Below are positions 52,678 to 62,331 of a stretch of 64,000 bases of DNA, piece after piece. The notes under the pieces were generated by a model. That model saw only the letters and a list, made by a program, of their open reading frames with translations, had not been told where the DNA came from and searched no databases. Source of the DNA: Thiomicrorhabdus arctica DSM 13458 (GTDB lineage: Bacteria; Pseudomonadota; Gammaproteobacteria; Thiomicrospirales; Thiomicrospiraceae). The DNA is taken from NCBI RefSeq assembly GCF_000381085.1, contig NZ_KB905899.1, positions 1,612,001 to 1,676,000 on the forward strand, given 5' to 3'. Each line of letters opens with the position of its first letter. Position 1 is the first letter of the stretch. The position numbers were made by a program, and so were the translations under genes.

Positions 52678-54213
52678 CTAATGAATCCTATCTAAGGATC
52701 GATAACCCAGCGCTTCTGCGATGTGTTGACTACCGACATCGGCCAGCCTTTCCATATCTGCTAGTGTACGGGCAATTCTTAAAATTCGGTGATAGCCACG
52801 TGCGGATATACCCAGTTGATTGACGGCTTTATCCAGGATAACAAGACTTAACGCATCCAGAATAACGTGTTCTTTCAACTCCTTTGGAGTTAAATCACAA
52901 TTCAAGCATCCTTGACGCTTTAACTGCAAGGTTCTGACCTCCATGACACGGTCACGAACTTGCGCACTTGATTCTCCGACAGCACCGTCACCTTGTAAAT
53001 CCGATAGATCAACAGCAGGAACTTCTAAGTGCAGATCGATACGATCAATTAAAGGCCCCGATATTTTCTTTTGATACCGATGTATTTGATCAGGTGTATC
53101 TTGACAGCGACCTAAAGGGTCGTCGGGGAAAAACCCAGATGGAGAAGGATTCATGGCTGCGACTAACAAACAGTTAGCAGGAAAACTCACTTGCTGGTTA
53201 ACACGAGAGATTTCAACTCGCTTACTCTCTAACGGTTCACGTAAAGCTTCCAACACATTACGAGTAAACTCAGGCAGTTCATCTAAAAACAGTAAACCAT
53301 TGTGCGCTAAAGAAATTGCACCAGGCTTAGGAATAGAACCACCACCAACCAGTGCTGCGGCTGAAGCCGTATGGTGAGGATTCACAAAAGGTCTTTTATA
53401 GAAATGTTCACCGCCAATCTCTTGACCTGTAATCGAATGAATCGTAGCACTTTCAATTGCTTCTTGCTGCGTCAATGCAGGCAATAAAGTGACTAAACGC
53501 GAAGCTAACATGCTTTTTCCAGAACCCGGCGGACCGACCATAATGAGTGAATGATGACCGCTGGCGGCGATTTCCAAAACTCGTTTTGCTTGTAGCTGAC
53601 CACTGATGTCGGATAAGTCCTGTGGATAATCCAGATTGGGATGATGTATTTTAAGTTGAGTTTTCGGCGGTATTAATTGCTCCCCCAAGACCACTCGACA
53701 GGCCTCTTTTAAATCACGTACCAATATGAAGTTTGCAGATAAGTCACTGGCCGACTGGGAGAGCAGAGCTTCCGCCTGATTACCTTCAGGTAAAACACAT
53801 ATTCGGGAGGACGAATGTGCAGCCAACAAACTAGGTAAAGCCCCTTTTATAGACCGCAATTCACCATTTAAAGCAAGCTCACCAATAAATTCCAAACGTT
53901 CAATATTAGGGCCATCCAATTGCCCCGTGGCAATCAAGATGCCTATGGCAATCGGTAGATCATAACGACCTCCAGATTTAGGCAGGTCTGCAGGCGCTAA
54001 ATTAACGGTGATACGTTTAGGAGGAATCTGAAATCCAGAACTAAGCAATGCACTGCGGACACGATCTTTACTCTCTTTTACTGATGCCTCGGGCAAGCCA
54101 ACAATAGACAGCGAAGGCAATCCATTACTGACATGCACTTCAACGGTTACGACAGGGGACTCAATACCATTTAAGGCACGACTTGTGACGGAGGATAGGT
54201 TCATCGTTTGCAT
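52678..54213 (-). CDS. comM: ComM/YifB Mg-chelatase-like AAA+ ATPase
   Basis: AAA+ helicase-like protein that aids branch migration in natural transformation. The 511 residues have an N-terminal S5-like Lon-related region, a Mg-chelatase AAA domain with Walker A MVGPPGSGKSML, Walker B LLFLDELPEF, and the VAAMNPSPSG motif with the family's cysteines (GRCQDTP and CLNCDLT), and the C-terminal RGYHRILRIARTLAD. The ATG at 54213 is preferred to a TTG three codons earlier. With dprA, it suggests the cell can take up DNA. Confidence 0.93.
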   Translation of the reverse strand: MQTMNLSSVTSRALNGIESPVVTVEVHVSNGLPSLSIVGLPEASVKESKDRVRSALLSSGFQIPPKRITVNLAPADLPKSGGRYDLPIAIGILIATGQLDGPNIERLEFIGELALNGELRSIKGALPSLLAAHSSSRICVLPEGNQAEALLSQSASDLSANFILVRDLKEACRVVLGEQLIPPKTQLKIHHPNLDYPQDLSDISGQLQAKRVLEIAASGHHSLIMVGPPGSGKSMLASRLVTLLPALTQQEAIESATIHSITGQEIGGEHFYKRPFVNPHHTASAAALVGGGSIPKPGAISLAHNGLLFLDELPEFTRNVLEALREPLESKRVEISRVNQQVSFPANCLLVAAMNPSPSGFFPDDPLGRCQDTPDQIHRYQKKISGPLIDRIDLHLEVPAVDLSDLQGDGAVGESSAQVRDRVMEVRTLQLKRQGCLNCDLTPKELKEHVILDALSLVILDKAVNQLGISARGYHRILRIARTLADMERLADVGSQHIAEALGYRSLDRIH

Positions 54214-54239
54214 GAAATCCAAGCTAACACATATACTGC

Positions 54240-54485
54240 TTATTTAATAGAGGCTTCAAGTTCTGCAACCACCTTTTCTAGGGCTTCTAACTTAGCACGA
54301 GTCTTAGCCAGAACACCTGCTTGAATATCAAATTCGTGGCGACTCACTAACTCCATTTTCTCGAACGTGCGAGAAAGAGTGGATTTAATTTGATCTTGAA
54401 CACCTGAAGGTACTTGAGCTAATCCTTGTGGTATGACTTCAGCGATCTTTTTAGCCATCTCTTCTAGCTGTCTTGCATTTAGCAT
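54240..54485 (-). CDS. ubiK: UbiK accessory factor (BMFP/YqiC family)
   Basis: An 81-residue helical protein of the UbiK/YqiC family, an accessory factor for aerobic ubiquinone synthesis that binds UbiJ. The N-terminal RQLEEMAKKIAEVIPQG and C-terminal coiled coil (VLAKTRAKLEALEKVVAELE) are typical. A strong AGGAAGG site is before the ATG. It is 26 bases upstream of comM and read with it. Confidence 0.88.
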   Translation of the reverse strand: MLNARQLEEMAKKIAEVIPQGLAQVPSGVQDQIKSTLSRTFEKMELVSRHEFDIQAGVLAKTRAKLEALEKVVAELEASIK

Positions 54486-54695
54486 TATGCCTTCCTGATA
54501 ACGATATGAATGAATATAAAACTATACCTTTTTCTAGTTCGTTAAGCCACAACTACAACATCCATCAAACCTTAAATAAACCCTCACACAAAAGGAAAAT
54601 CAACGATGCTTATTATCTTGGTTGTGTTATTTTCATGTTAAAATTTCAATAATTAAGTCGTTTGATAACCAAATAGAATAAAAGGGTTAAGCACA

Positions 54696-55766
54696 ATGAT
54701 TGACACGAAAGATCTGCCTGAAAAAGCGAAACGCATATTTGATTCGTTAATTGAAGCTTTTGAAGAACAAAACATCAACCCTACCCCCTTAAACTATTTG
54801 GTTTGGTATCAATATTACAAAGGTGACAACCCCAAGTTTCGCCAAGAGATGGATACCATCCTCAGCGATCCCTTTGGTTATACAGATCGTCTTGGAAAAC
54901 GACTTTATGATGAATACCTAGCCGAAGACGAAAACGAAAACGAAAACTCTGAATTTGATCGTGCATTCAGGCGTTTAATGGATGTCATGATCAAAAAAAT
55001 GGACCTATGGAGCAATAAGCTTTCAAAGCACACCCAAGAACTTAATGATTGCACTCACCAACTCTCTGATCCAAACCTAAATGCCGAAGACGTCAAAAAA
55101 ATCACCCATAGCGTTTTAACATCGACCTCATCAATGAAAGAAAGCAGTATGGCTTTGCAAGAAGAGATATCTAACAGCTCCGATGCCGTCCGCGAACTAC
55201 GCCAACAGCTGGTGGAAGCCCGAGCTGAAGCAATGAGAGACGAACTAACGGACGTAGGTAACCGTAAAGCCTTTAATAATGCAATTGAAGAGTTAATGTT
55301 TGACGCTAAAGACATTCCAAATAGCTTATATTTAGTCATGGCTGATATTGATAATTTTAAAGACTTCAATGATACGTATGGCCACTTAGTAGGTGACAGT
55401 GTCTTGCGTTATTTTGCCAGCATGATGAAAAAAACCAAAGGCGATAATGAAACGATTTGTCGATTCGGAGGAGAGGAGTTTGCGATTCTTATCGCTGAAA
55501 GCTCTATGGAACAAGCCACTGAACGTGCGAAAGGCATCCGTAAAGATATTCAAGCGGCGCATCTAAAACAAAGGAACTCGGATAAACCCCTTAAAACAAT
55601 TACTTCTTCATTTGGTATTGCACGATTTCACGGTGATAAAGATGATGCTAAAAGCTTTCTAGAGCGTGCTGATGATGCACTCTATCTTGCCAAGGAAAAG
55701 GGGCGTAATCAGGTCGTCGATGAAGAGCAAGTACTCTCTGAAAAAGCAGTTGATGCTAAAAAATAA
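54696..55766 (+). CDS. GGDEF diguanylate cyclase
   Basis: A 356-residue cytoplasmic protein that should make c-di-GMP. The C-terminal GGDEF domain (about 180-345) has an intact active site FGGEEFAIL (GGEEF, about 256) and the DELTDVGNRKAF start. No RxxD inhibitory site is obvious five residues before it. The N-terminal half is a helical region (about 1-175), unlike common sensor domains. It lacks membrane helices. Its product could act on the LapD receptor encoded about 9 kb away. Confidence 0.88.
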   Translation: MIDTKDLPEKAKRIFDSLIEAFEEQNINPTPLNYLVWYQYYKGDNPKFRQEMDTILSDPFGYTDRLGKRLYDEYLAEDENENENSEFDRAFRRLMDVMIKKMDLWSNKLSKHTQELNDCTHQLSDPNLNAEDVKKITHSVLTSTSSMKESSMALQEEISNSSDAVRELRQQLVEARAEAMRDELTDVGNRKAFNNAIEELMFDAKDIPNSLYLVMADIDNFKDFNDTYGHLVGDSVLRYFASMMKKTKGDNETICRFGGEEFAILIAESSMEQATERAKGIRKDIQAAHLKQRNSDKPLKTITSSFGIARFHGDKDDAKSFLERADDALYLAKEKGRNQVVDEEQVLSEKAVDAKK

Positions 55767-55835
55767 GCGATCCAATTACGATGACAGGCTCCTTTTGAAA
55801 CCCTGCCAATCCCAAGCCTAAGTCACAAACAACAT

Positions 55836-56543
55836 TCAGGGTTCTTGTTCTGGCCTTGGAGCCTTAATGAGCAATGTGCCTAAACCGATTCGGCGCAACT
55901 CGTTGCGGCGTTTATTTAAAATTAAACGATCATCAAAAGGCCCGATTCTCAAACGATAATAGGTTCTATTAGGCTTGTGCAAAGCGGACACCTGTAAAAC
56001 CTGCCCTAATTTTTCTAAACGCTTCTGCTCTTTAAACGCAACGGCTTCTGAACCAAACGACCCAGCCTGAATGTAATAAGGGGTATCTAACTTAACAGAG
56101 ATCGGTTCGACATCAACAATAACTTCCGTCTGACTCAACCCTTGATAAAAAGAATATTGATGCGCTGAGTGACTCTTATCCTCCACCGCAGATAAGTCAT
56201 CCTCAACAATCGAAGCCTGGAGAGTTGTCTCACTCGATTTTTTAGGGAGATCAGACTTTGGAGGTTGCAGCTTCTGAGATATCTCAGCAATGGATGCAGT
56301 CGTCGCTTCTTGCAAAGCAACCGCAGACTGAAAAATGGTTTTTTCAGCTGGTACAGCTGATTTAGCACCTTTGGAAACAAAATGCTGGGTGACAAAAAAA
56401 CCAATCAGCAACACAGCCGAAACTAAAAAACCTGCCCCCCAAATCAATGAAACAGAACGTTTCTCTGACTGATGACTGGTTTGCTGTGACTTACGCGTAA
56501 ACCCTTTTTTATGACTGTGACCGTGACGATAATCTCGAGCCAT
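55836..56543 (-). CDS. SPOR domain protein (FtsN-like)
   Basis: A 235-residue inner-membrane protein with one helix (about 30-52), a low-complexity linker, and a C-terminal SPOR domain (about 155-230) with YYIQAGSFGSE and YYRLRIGPFDD. SPOR domains bind denuded peptidoglycan at the septum. It overlaps argS by one base and is the usual gene after argS, as in the argS-ftsN order of many gammaproteobacteria, so an FtsN-like role is likely. Confidence 0.85.
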   Translation of the reverse strand: MARDYRHGHSHKKGFTRKSQQTSHQSEKRSVSLIWGAGFLVSAVLLIGFFVTQHFVSKGAKSAVPAEKTIFQSAVALQEATTASIAEISQKLQPPKSDLPKKSSETTLQASIVEDDLSAVEDKSHSAHQYSFYQGLSQTEVIVDVEPISVKLDTPYYIQAGSFGSEAVAFKEQKRLEKLGQVLQVSALHKPNRTYYRLRIGPFDDRLILNKRRNELRRIGLGTLLIKAPRPEQEP

Positions 56544-58306
56544 TACATACTCTCAGGTGCAGAGACGCCAATCACGGCCAAACCATTACGAATCACTTGG
56601 CGCACGGCTGTTATCAACGTTAAACGTGCGTGACGGATATTATCCTCTTCGACAATAAACTGACTGGCGTTGTAATAAGAGTGCAAAGCATGCGCCAAAT
56701 CCTTTAGGTAATAGGCAATTTGATGCGGCTCATAAGAGAGTGCGGCACGTGCCACAATTTCAGGGTACTTTGCGAGCTCGGTTGCAATATGGGTCTCTTG
56801 TTCACTTTCTAACACTTCCAAATTCACCAATCCAGCTTGCACATCCAGGCTATAACCTTTTTCGATGGCCTGTTCTAGCACACGACAAATTCGAGCATGA
56901 GCATACTGAATATAATACACGGGGTTTTCATTCGATTTAGACACCGCCAGATCCAAATCAAAGTCCATATGTTGTTCAGATTTACGTTGTACATAGAAGA
57001 ATCGTGCCGCATCGACACCGACTTCGTCACGTAGCTCACGTAAGGTTACAAATTGGCCGCTACGCGTGGACATGGCCAATTTTTCGCCCCCACGATAGAG
57101 AATCGCAAACTGGACTAACAACACTTCCAAGGTTTCAGGGTTAGTGCCCATCGCGGTCATTGCGGCTTTAACACGCGGGACATAACCATGGTGATCCGAA
57201 CCCCAGATATCAATCAACAGATCGAAACCACGCTCTAGCTTATTGAAGTGATAAGCGATATCCGAAGCAAAGTAGGTTTTAAGACCATTGTCACGGACGA
57301 CAACACGATCTTTTTCATCACCATAATCCGTTGAACGGAACCAGAGCGCACCCTCTTTTTCATAAATTTTATCGGCGGCTTGTAACTTTTCAAGCGCCGC
57401 ATCAATCACACCCGTTTCCATCAAGGCACGTTCAGAGAACCATTGGTCAAATGTGACGCCAAAACCAGATAGATCTTGTTTAATATCTGATAGAATTGAG
57501 TCAACGGCAGCTTGAAAAACAGTCTCATAATGCGTTGCACCCAACAGGTTTTTCGCTTTAACAATCAAATCGTCAATATGCTTTTCTTTGTCTCCGTCAA
57601 CTTGTCCTTCATCCGCCCTGACACCCGCAAAGACTTCTAAAGCGGTTTTTTTCAGCGTTGTACCAAACTCAGCTTTAAGGCTTTCGCTGATTTCAAAAAT
57701 GTAATCCCCTTTGTACCCATTGCTTGGGAAGGTGAATTCTTCACCACAAATCGACAAATAACGTAGCCAGACAGAAGTCGCCAATATGTCCATTTGGCGG
57801 CCCGCGTCATTCACATAGTACTCTTTCGAGACCTTAAAACCAGCGACGCTTAATAGGTTCGCAACACTGGCACCATAAGCAGCACCACGACCATGCCCGA
57901 CATGTAAGGGTCCTGTTGGGTTGGCTGACACAAACTCAACCAAAACCGACTTGCCTTGACCAACATTACAGCAGCCAAAGTCAGCTTTTTCAGTTATTAC
58001 TTTTTCAACAATCGCAAATTTAGCAGAATCATTAACAAAAAAGTTAATGAAGCCTGGGCCAGCAATTTCAACCTTAACAACCGCGGGTTTATCTGCGACC
58101 AGTTCAACGATTTTTTCAGCCAAAGCACGCGGCGGCATGCCTGCGGCTTTGGTCAACATCATCGCCAAATTGGTTGCAAAATCACCGTGCGCTTTATCTC
58201 GAGTATTCTCAATATTGATGCGCGGTGTTAAGTCTTCAGGAATAATTCCCTGATCTTTTAGTTGTTGAACCACATCGGTCAAAATTTGCGCAATTTGCTG
58301 CTTCAT
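56543..58306 (-). CDS. argS: Arginine-tRNA ligase
   Basis: Charges tRNA-Arg with arginine. The 587 residues start with the Arg-S N-terminal domain, then the class I HVGHGRGAAYG motif (HIGH-like, about 139) and the KMSKS-like EKLAMSTRSG, and a C-terminal anticodon-binding DALR domain. Length is normal. It is followed by the SPOR gene with one base of overlap. Confidence 0.97.
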   Translation of the reverse strand: MKQQIAQILTDVVQQLKDQGIIPEDLTPRINIENTRDKAHGDFATNLAMMLTKAAGMPPRALAEKIVELVADKPAVVKVEIAGPGFINFFVNDSAKFAIVEKVITEKADFGCCNVGQGKSVLVEFVSANPTGPLHVGHGRGAAYGASVANLLSVAGFKVSKEYYVNDAGRQMDILATSVWLRYLSICGEEFTFPSNGYKGDYIFEISESLKAEFGTTLKKTALEVFAGVRADEGQVDGDKEKHIDDLIVKAKNLLGATHYETVFQAAVDSILSDIKQDLSGFGVTFDQWFSERALMETGVIDAALEKLQAADKIYEKEGALWFRSTDYGDEKDRVVVRDNGLKTYFASDIAYHFNKLERGFDLLIDIWGSDHHGYVPRVKAAMTAMGTNPETLEVLLVQFAILYRGGEKLAMSTRSGQFVTLRELRDEVGVDAARFFYVQRKSEQHMDFDLDLAVSKSNENPVYYIQYAHARICRVLEQAIEKGYSLDVQAGLVNLEVLESEQETHIATELAKYPEIVARAALSYEPHQIAYYLKDLAHALHSYYNASQFIVEEDNIRHARLTLITAVRQVIRNGLAVIGVSAPESM

Positions 58307-58594
58307 GAGTGTCTCTTGCCTTGAAAAGTTGGGAATACGCCCTTTATAAACCTCTATTAAGGCCTTAAGAAGTCACGTATTAAAAATCTAACGGGTTATT
58401 TTACTAAAAATAGAAGATTTTAAGGATGAATTTTAGGATTACCAACCAGGTAAGTTTAAAAAAAGCCTAATGACCGCTTGAATCGTCGTTTATTTACCTC
58501 AACAAACATCATGAGTCAATGTTAAAAAATGCCTATAAAAAAACCACCAGACCTAGTTTAGAGCTGATGGCTTCATAAATTGACAGAAAAAGGC

Positions 58595-61120
58595 CTAACT
58601 TTTGTCAGCGGCTTTTTTAACAACGGTTTTCTTAACCACGGCTTTTTTAGCCGCTGGTTTTTTTACGGGGGCCTTCTTAACCGCAGGCTTTTTCTTAACC
58701 GGAGCCTTTTTCGCGACGGTTTTTTTCGCGGCGACTTTTTTAGGCGCTGCTTTTTTTGCCCCCGCTCGACCACGTTTTTTAGGTTCAGGCGCTTCTTCCA
58801 AACGCTTTTGGCACTCTTCTAGAGAGAGTTCAAGCGGCTCTTCATCTTTTGCGATTTTGGCATTTTTCTTAGTCACCATATCTGTAATATAAGGCCCCCA
58901 ACGACCTTTGAGAATTTTGACATCGGTCCCTGTAAACGTTTTGATGATCTTATCTGCATCAGCCTGAATTTTAGATTCAATCAAAGCAATTGAATCCTCT
59001 AAACTGATCTTTAAAGGTTCAAACCCCTTCATAGGGCAGTACATTTTTTCGCCATACTCCAAATACGGTCCAAACGGTCCTTGCTTGGCGATAATCATTT
59101 GACCTTTTTCTACGCCAAACTCTGAGCCATCAACGGCTTTAGCCCTAAACGACTCAGGCATTTCGCCCACCTCTCGCGGCAATTTAAACAACTCCAAGGC
59201 ATCTTCAACTTTGAGTAGATCCATCTTTTGCCCGGGCATTAAGCTGGCAAACGTCGGTTTTTCATCATTCTCGCCATCGCCCACCTGCACATAAGGTCCA
59301 AAACGACCGATTTTGACAAACATCGGCTTACCACTTTGAGGATGATTACCTAATAATCGTTGCTGTCCGGCTTCTTCACGTGAGACTAACTCGGCTGCTT
59401 CAACACGCGGATGGAATTTAGTATAAAACTCTTCCAACATATCCTGCCATTCAAGCTCTCCCTTAGCAATGGTATCGAACCTCCCTTCAACCTTTGCGGT
59501 AAATTGATAGTCCAAAACTTCGCCAAAATGCTTGGTTAAAAAGCTGGTGACAATGCCCGCAATCTCAGTTGGGAACAACTTATTCTTTTCAGTACCCGCC
59601 ATTTCAACCAGGCTGTGGGCTGTCACTTTACCCTCTGTTAATGTCACTTGACGATAAGTACGCTCTTTGCCTTCACGATCCTCTTTAACCACATAACCGC
59701 GCTGTTGTACCGTATCAATGGTCGGCGCATAGGTTGAAGGCCGTCCAATTCCCATCTCTTCCAGGGTACGCACCAAACTGGCTTCGTTATACCGTGGCGG
59801 TGGACGACTAAAACTTTGACGCGCACCTAGTTCAGCTACCTTCACGACCTGACCAACCGTCATAGGGGGTAACAATCCAGATTCATCATCCGAACCGAAG
59901 TCATAAACCTTTAAAAAGCCTTCAAAGATCACCACTTCACCTTTCGCCGTCAACTTATCGCTTGGCAGTCCATCAATCCCGATATCAACCGTGGTGCGTT
60001 GCAGTTTTGCATCGGCCATTTGTGAGGCGATCGCGCGACGCCAAATCAACTGATAGAGACGTTGTTCATTGCGTTCACCTGGGACAATATCCGTGGTAAA
60101 TTCAGTTGGACGAATCGCTTCATGCGCCTCTTGAGCATCGGCATTTTTGGTTTTATAACGTCGTGGCACACTGAATTCTGAACCGTAGTTCTCAACAATC
60201 GCTAACCTGGCCTGTTCAATTGCAGTTTCTGATAAATTAACAGAATCCGTTCTCATGTAAGTGATTTTTCCAGACTCATATAAGCGCTGAGCAACCATCA
60301 TGGTCTGCTTCACTGAAAAGCCTAACTTTGAAGAGGCTTCTTGTTGCAAAGTTGAGGTCGTAAACGGCGCTTTAGGACTACGTTTAGCAGGCTTCTCTTC
60401 AAGCGAAATGACTGATAAATTACTTTTAGCCACGGCTTCCAAAAAGGCCGTAGCTTCTTCTTCTGTGTCAAAAGTGGCAGTACGTTTAACATCCAATTTA
60501 CCAACGGTTTTTTGTGAACCATCTAATAAATCTAATGCCCCTTGCACACGATACACAAAATTTGATTCATAGGCATCAACCTCTCTTTCACGTTCTACAA
60601 TCAGACGTACCGCAACGGATTGAACACGTCCAGCAGAAAGTCCTGTACGGATTTTTTTCCATAAAACAGGCGAAAGTTCAAAGCCTACAATACGATCCAA
60701 TACGCGGCGGGCTTGCTGGGCATTCACTACATTCATATCCACCGTGCGCGGTTCTGCAACGGCTTTTTGTATAGCGGGTTTTGTGATTTCGTGAAAAACG
60801 ATACGTTTTGTGGTTTTAACATCTAAATTAAGCGCTTCGGCAAGGTGCCAGGCGATTGCTTCACCCTCGCGATCCTCATCCGTCGCCAACCATACGGCCT
60901 CGGCGGTTTTGGCGATTTTTCTAAGCTCTGCCACCGTTTTCTTTTTATCTGGAGAAATTTCATAGGTTGGTTCAAAGCGATTGGCTAAATCAATTCCCAT
61001 GCCTTTTTTCTGCATATCTCGAATATGACCATAACTGGACAGTACGGTAAAATCTTTACCCAAAAATTTTTCAATGGTCTTAGCTTTTGCCGGGGACTCC
61101 ACGATCACCAAATTTGTCAT
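58595..61120 (-). CDS. topA: DNA topoisomerase I, with lysine/alanine-rich tail
   Basis: Relaxes negatively supercoiled DNA. The 841 residues have the N-terminal Toprim domain (VESPAKAKTIEKFLG and ATDEDREGEAIAWH), the catalytic Tyr in ITYMRTDSVN (about 289), and the GAP-type C-terminal zinc-free repeats. The last 60 residues are a histone-H1-like tail of Lys-Lys-Ala/Pro repeats, which binds DNA in similar bacterial enzymes and is unusual in length. A separate downstream gene is argS. Confidence 0.96.
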   Translation of the reverse strand: MTNLVIVESPAKAKTIEKFLGKDFTVLSSYGHIRDMQKKGMGIDLANRFEPTYEISPDKKKTVAELRKIAKTAEAVWLATDEDREGEAIAWHLAEALNLDVKTTKRIVFHEITKPAIQKAVAEPRTVDMNVVNAQQARRVLDRIVGFELSPVLWKKIRTGLSAGRVQSVAVRLIVEREREVDAYESNFVYRVQGALDLLDGSQKTVGKLDVKRTATFDTEEEATAFLEAVAKSNLSVISLEEKPAKRSPKAPFTTSTLQQEASSKLGFSVKQTMMVAQRLYESGKITYMRTDSVNLSETAIEQARLAIVENYGSEFSVPRRYKTKNADAQEAHEAIRPTEFTTDIVPGERNEQRLYQLIWRRAIASQMADAKLQRTTVDIGIDGLPSDKLTAKGEVVIFEGFLKVYDFGSDDESGLLPPMTVGQVVKVAELGARQSFSRPPPRYNEASLVRTLEEMGIGRPSTYAPTIDTVQQRGYVVKEDREGKERTYRQVTLTEGKVTAHSLVEMAGTEKNKLFPTEIAGIVTSFLTKHFGEVLDYQFTAKVEGRFDTIAKGELEWQDMLEEFYTKFHPRVEAAELVSREEAGQQRLLGNHPQSGKPMFVKIGRFGPYVQVGDGENDEKPTFASLMPGQKMDLLKVEDALELFKLPREVGEMPESFRAKAVDGSEFGVEKGQMIIAKQGPFGPYLEYGEKMYCPMKGFEPLKISLEDSIALIESKIQADADKIIKTFTGTDVKILKGRWGPYITDMVTKKNAKIAKDEEPLELSLEECQKRLEEAPEPKKRGRAGAKKAAPKKVAAKKTVAKKAPVKKKPAVKKAPVKKPAAKKAVVKKTVVKKAADKS

Positions 61121-61348
61121 ATCTTTTTTTACTCAATTATATGTGTAATGAAATTACTTCTTTTTTAAGGGTGCAAAATTTTTCACACTTTTGCAAACAC
61201 TAATTCAAATTTTCAGCTTATTTTATGCTTATCGGCTTTTTACCCAACATTCTCGGTGTTAGCTTACCTACTTATGCTTACCAAAAAAAATTTAAGTTGT
61301 TATAATTGAGACTTTTACGTGACCTTTTAATTACAGACGAAAATACTC

Positions 61349-62278
61349 ATGGTGATCAGCACTGCGCAAGACGTCATTCAACCTCACTCAATACAACTCT
61401 TATTAATTGGTTCAGACCAACACTCTGAGATTTTTCTGCGCACGACACTTAAGAAAGAAGGCTTTCAACTGACTTTTGTAAAAACTCCCGAGGAAGCTAA
61501 ACGACTTATCTTTGAGAAGCCAGCCTCTTTTTACAGTGCCTACTTATTTGACGATCACCAGCAAACAGAACAAAATTTGAATCTTTTACAGATTTTAAAA
61601 GCGGACAGTCAATATGCCCTCGTTCCAGCTATTTTCCAAACCGACAGTCGACACTCTCAGGAAATTGAATTGAGTCTAGCCAACGGTGCTTATTTCTTTC
61701 TCCTAAAACCCTTCACCAAGGACCTACTGTTTTCTGTTTTAAATGCCGCATTAAAGGGCTTTACCAACCACCAAGAACTGACTAGTCGTGTGGCTGACAT
61801 TGAAAACACTCGGACGATGATTGACCAAGCCCAATTTCACATCAGAACCATTCAGGATGCTAAGAGTCTCTCTTCAGTATTGGCTTACATGACCCCAAAC
61901 CCAAGGGAAAGCAGAGTGGGTTTATTTGAATTAATGGTCAATGCCATTGAACATGGTAATCTAAAAATTTCGTATCAAGAAAAAACAAAATTGATTCAAC
62001 AAAATATACTTCAAAACGAGATTTTAAAAAGACTTACCCTACCAGAAAATCATAAAAAACTAGTAACGGTCCTGTTTAGTCAAACACCCCAACAATTAGA
62101 ATTTACCATTACGGACACAGGAAGTGGATTTGATTATTTGCCCTATTTAGAATTTTCAGTAGAGCGTGCTATGGATAACCATGGACGAGGTATTTTAATT
62201 GCTAACAAGTTAAGTTTTGATGAATTGGAGTATTCAAATAACGGTTCAAAAGTGACTGGTAGAATCAACCTAAAGTAA
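61349..62278 (+). CDS. Receiver-like protein with serine-kinase-type ATPase domain
   Basis: A 309-residue cytoplasmic protein. The N-terminal 130 residues have the outline of a receiver domain (LLLIGSDQ, SAYLFDDHQQ, FFLLKPFTKD). The C-terminal part is a HATPase_c_2-type domain like anti-sigma/SpoIIAB kinases (ELMVNAIEHGNL, TDTGSGFD, HGRGILIANKL). There is no HisKA domain, so it may act by protein binding or serine phosphorylation in a partner-switching pathway; no phosphatase or antagonist gene is adjacent. Confidence 0.75.
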   Translation: MVISTAQDVIQPHSIQLLLIGSDQHSEIFLRTTLKKEGFQLTFVKTPEEAKRLIFEKPASFYSAYLFDDHQQTEQNLNLLQILKADSQYALVPAIFQTDSRHSQEIELSLANGAYFFLLKPFTKDLLFSVLNAALKGFTNHQELTSRVADIENTRTMIDQAQFHIRTIQDAKSLSSVLAYMTPNPRESRVGLFELMVNAIEHGNLKISYQEKTKLIQQNILQNEILKRLTLPENHKKLVTVLFSQTPQQLEFTITDTGSGFDYLPYLEFSVERAMDNHGRGILIANKLSFDELEYSNNGSKVTGRINLK

Positions 62279-62331
62279 CACTCTATGAAACTTTGGCAAA
62301 GTGACAAACCAGGTTTGTTTACTCAAATTAT

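Noticed and set aside
58580-58892. Plus-strand open frames opposite the topA tail (phenylalanine-rich, up to 96 codons)
   Set aside because: They are the antisense of the AAG/GCC-rich lysine-alanine tail of topA. The composition is a mirror of the repeats and there is no ribosome-binding site.
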